Made by a program: the position numbers and the translations under genes. Of a stretch of 44,036 nt of DNA, positions 43,453 to 44,036 are shown piece after piece. The notes under the pieces are model-generated. The model was not told the DNA's origin. It did no database searches and was given only the letters and a program-made list of their open reading frames with translations. Source of the DNA: Gordoniibacillus chartarius (GTDB lineage Bacteria > Bacillota > Bacilli > Paenibacillales > NBRC-103111). The stretch's first letter is position 1, and each line of letters opens with the position of its first letter. The stretch covers positions 1 through 44,036 of the forward strand of contig NZ_JBHLWN010000030.1 of NCBI RefSeq assembly GCF_042432825.1, in the 5' to 3' direction.

Positions 43453-44036
43453 CTAGGCTGCGAGCTGGCGTCGGTACTCTAACGGCGTCAGCTTGTTTAA
43501 TTCCAATTGAATCCGTTCTTCGTTATAAAACCGGATAAACTCCTCAATTCTTCTTTGTGCTTCGTCCACGGTTCGTATATCATAGGGATAGAGCGCTTCC
43601 GCTTTGAGATGCGAGAAAAAGCTCTCCATAGCGGCCATTGTCAAAACAATTGCCGCGGCGAGACATGCTGATTTGGGCGCCAACCTGTGGCAGCATGTCG
43701 TGGTATGCACGAGACGTGTACTGGCATCCCTGATCGCTGTGAACGATCAAACCAGTCACGTCTTCTTTATTCACTAATGCTTGTTTAAAGGTTTCTAAAA
43801 CAAGCGTCGTATCGTTGCGGGAACTCATTTGATACGCTACGATTTCTTTGGTACACAAGTCCTTAATGGCAGACAGGTACAACCACGTATCTCCGACCGC
43901 ATATTGCGTGATGTCGGTCACCCACTTTTGGTCAGGTACTTCCGCTGTAAAGTCACGCTGCAGTAGATTTTCAGTTACCCGAGGAACAGAACCATCTCCC
44001 TGTGGCTTCGATTTGCGTTTACGGCGTATAATCGAC
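43453..44036 (-). pseudogene. IS3-family (IS150-like) transposase OrfB, frameshifted and cut by the window end
   Basis: The minus strand, read in from 44036, gives R-R-K-R-K-S-K-P-Q, then the DDE catalytic core: D in W-V-T-D-I-T-Q-Y, D in V-H-S-D-Q-G-C-Q-Y-T-S and E in A-M-E-S-F-F. The C-terminal F-Y-N-E-E-R-I-Q-L-E-L-N-K-L-T-P-L-E-Y-R block is intact and ends at 43453. Between G-N-C-F-D-N and A-M-E-S-F-F the frame changes, as if one G were inserted near 43633-43636, so the third catalytic residue is out of frame. The 5' part (and OrfA) lies beyond the window. A sequencing error remains possible. Confidence 0.85.

Overview
The window reads as a chromosomal segment of an endospore-forming, moderately GC-rich Firmicute of the Paenibacillus/Cohnella type. 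The evidence is a complete spore-germinant receptor operon, an spsIJKL-like rhamnose operon of the kind used for spore-coat polysaccharide, a YesM/YesN two-component pair beside a CUT1-type sugar ABC transporter that lacks its own ATPase, strong GGAGG-type ribosome binding sites with frequent TTG/GTG starts, and a LysM/M23 wall hydrolase. No rRNA, tRNA, CRISPR array or integrase was seen.

Region by region: (1) About 1-6200 is visibly AT-rich and carries a three-gene Lamassu / ABC-three-component anti-invader operon (Cap4-like nuclease LmuA, small LmuC, SMC/Rad50-like LmuB) closed by a terminator, followed by a lone HTH/coiled-coil gene with its own promoter. This is the accessory island. (2) 6460-9700 is a small catabolic locus: a broken SGNH esterase and an FAD-dependent oxidoreductase on the minus strand, divergent from a LacI-type regulator. 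A 14-codon remnant of a response-regulator gene lies just behind the regulator. (3) 9900-16050 holds housekeeping-type genes: a DoxX-like protein, a serine hydrolase, a LysM-M23 peptidase, a phasin-like protein with an AarF/UbiB kinase, and a YczE-like membrane protein. (4) 16244-20278 is the germinant receptor operon (A-B-C plus a 51-codon, two-helix fourth gene). (5) 20350-25420 contains an epimerase, an aldo/keto reductase, an intergenic repeat element, an AT-rich hypothetical, a BNR-M23 peptidase and the decayed 3' end of a DinG-type helicase gene. (6) 25620-27140 has an AhpD-like protein and a stand-alone type-2 argC whose promoter overlaps an ARG-box-like palindrome. (7) 27271-33989 is a sugar-sensing and uptake module: kinase, AraC-type response regulator, lipoprotein binding protein and two permeases. 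(8) 34378-40038 includes an FkbM methyltransferase, a 992-residue secreted protein of eight Calx-beta domains behind a perfect palindrome, a GNAT acetyltransferase, and a small membrane protein resembling the styrene-oxide isomerase / hydroxylaminobenzene mutase family. (9) 40320-43376 is rmlA-B-D-C (spsIJKL order) behind a sigma-K-like -10 element, abutted by a frameshifted IS3-family element that runs off the window end.

The most notable system is the Lamassu operon with its composition shift. Beyond that, the more interesting points are regulatory (palindromes at argC and the Calx-beta gene, a 13-bp stem ahead of the kinase gene), the unannotated D-type germination gene, the triplet superrepeat inside the Calx-beta protein, and several gene remnants (SGNH esterase, response regulator, helicase, transposase). 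All family assignments come from motif recognition by eye; no database search was run.
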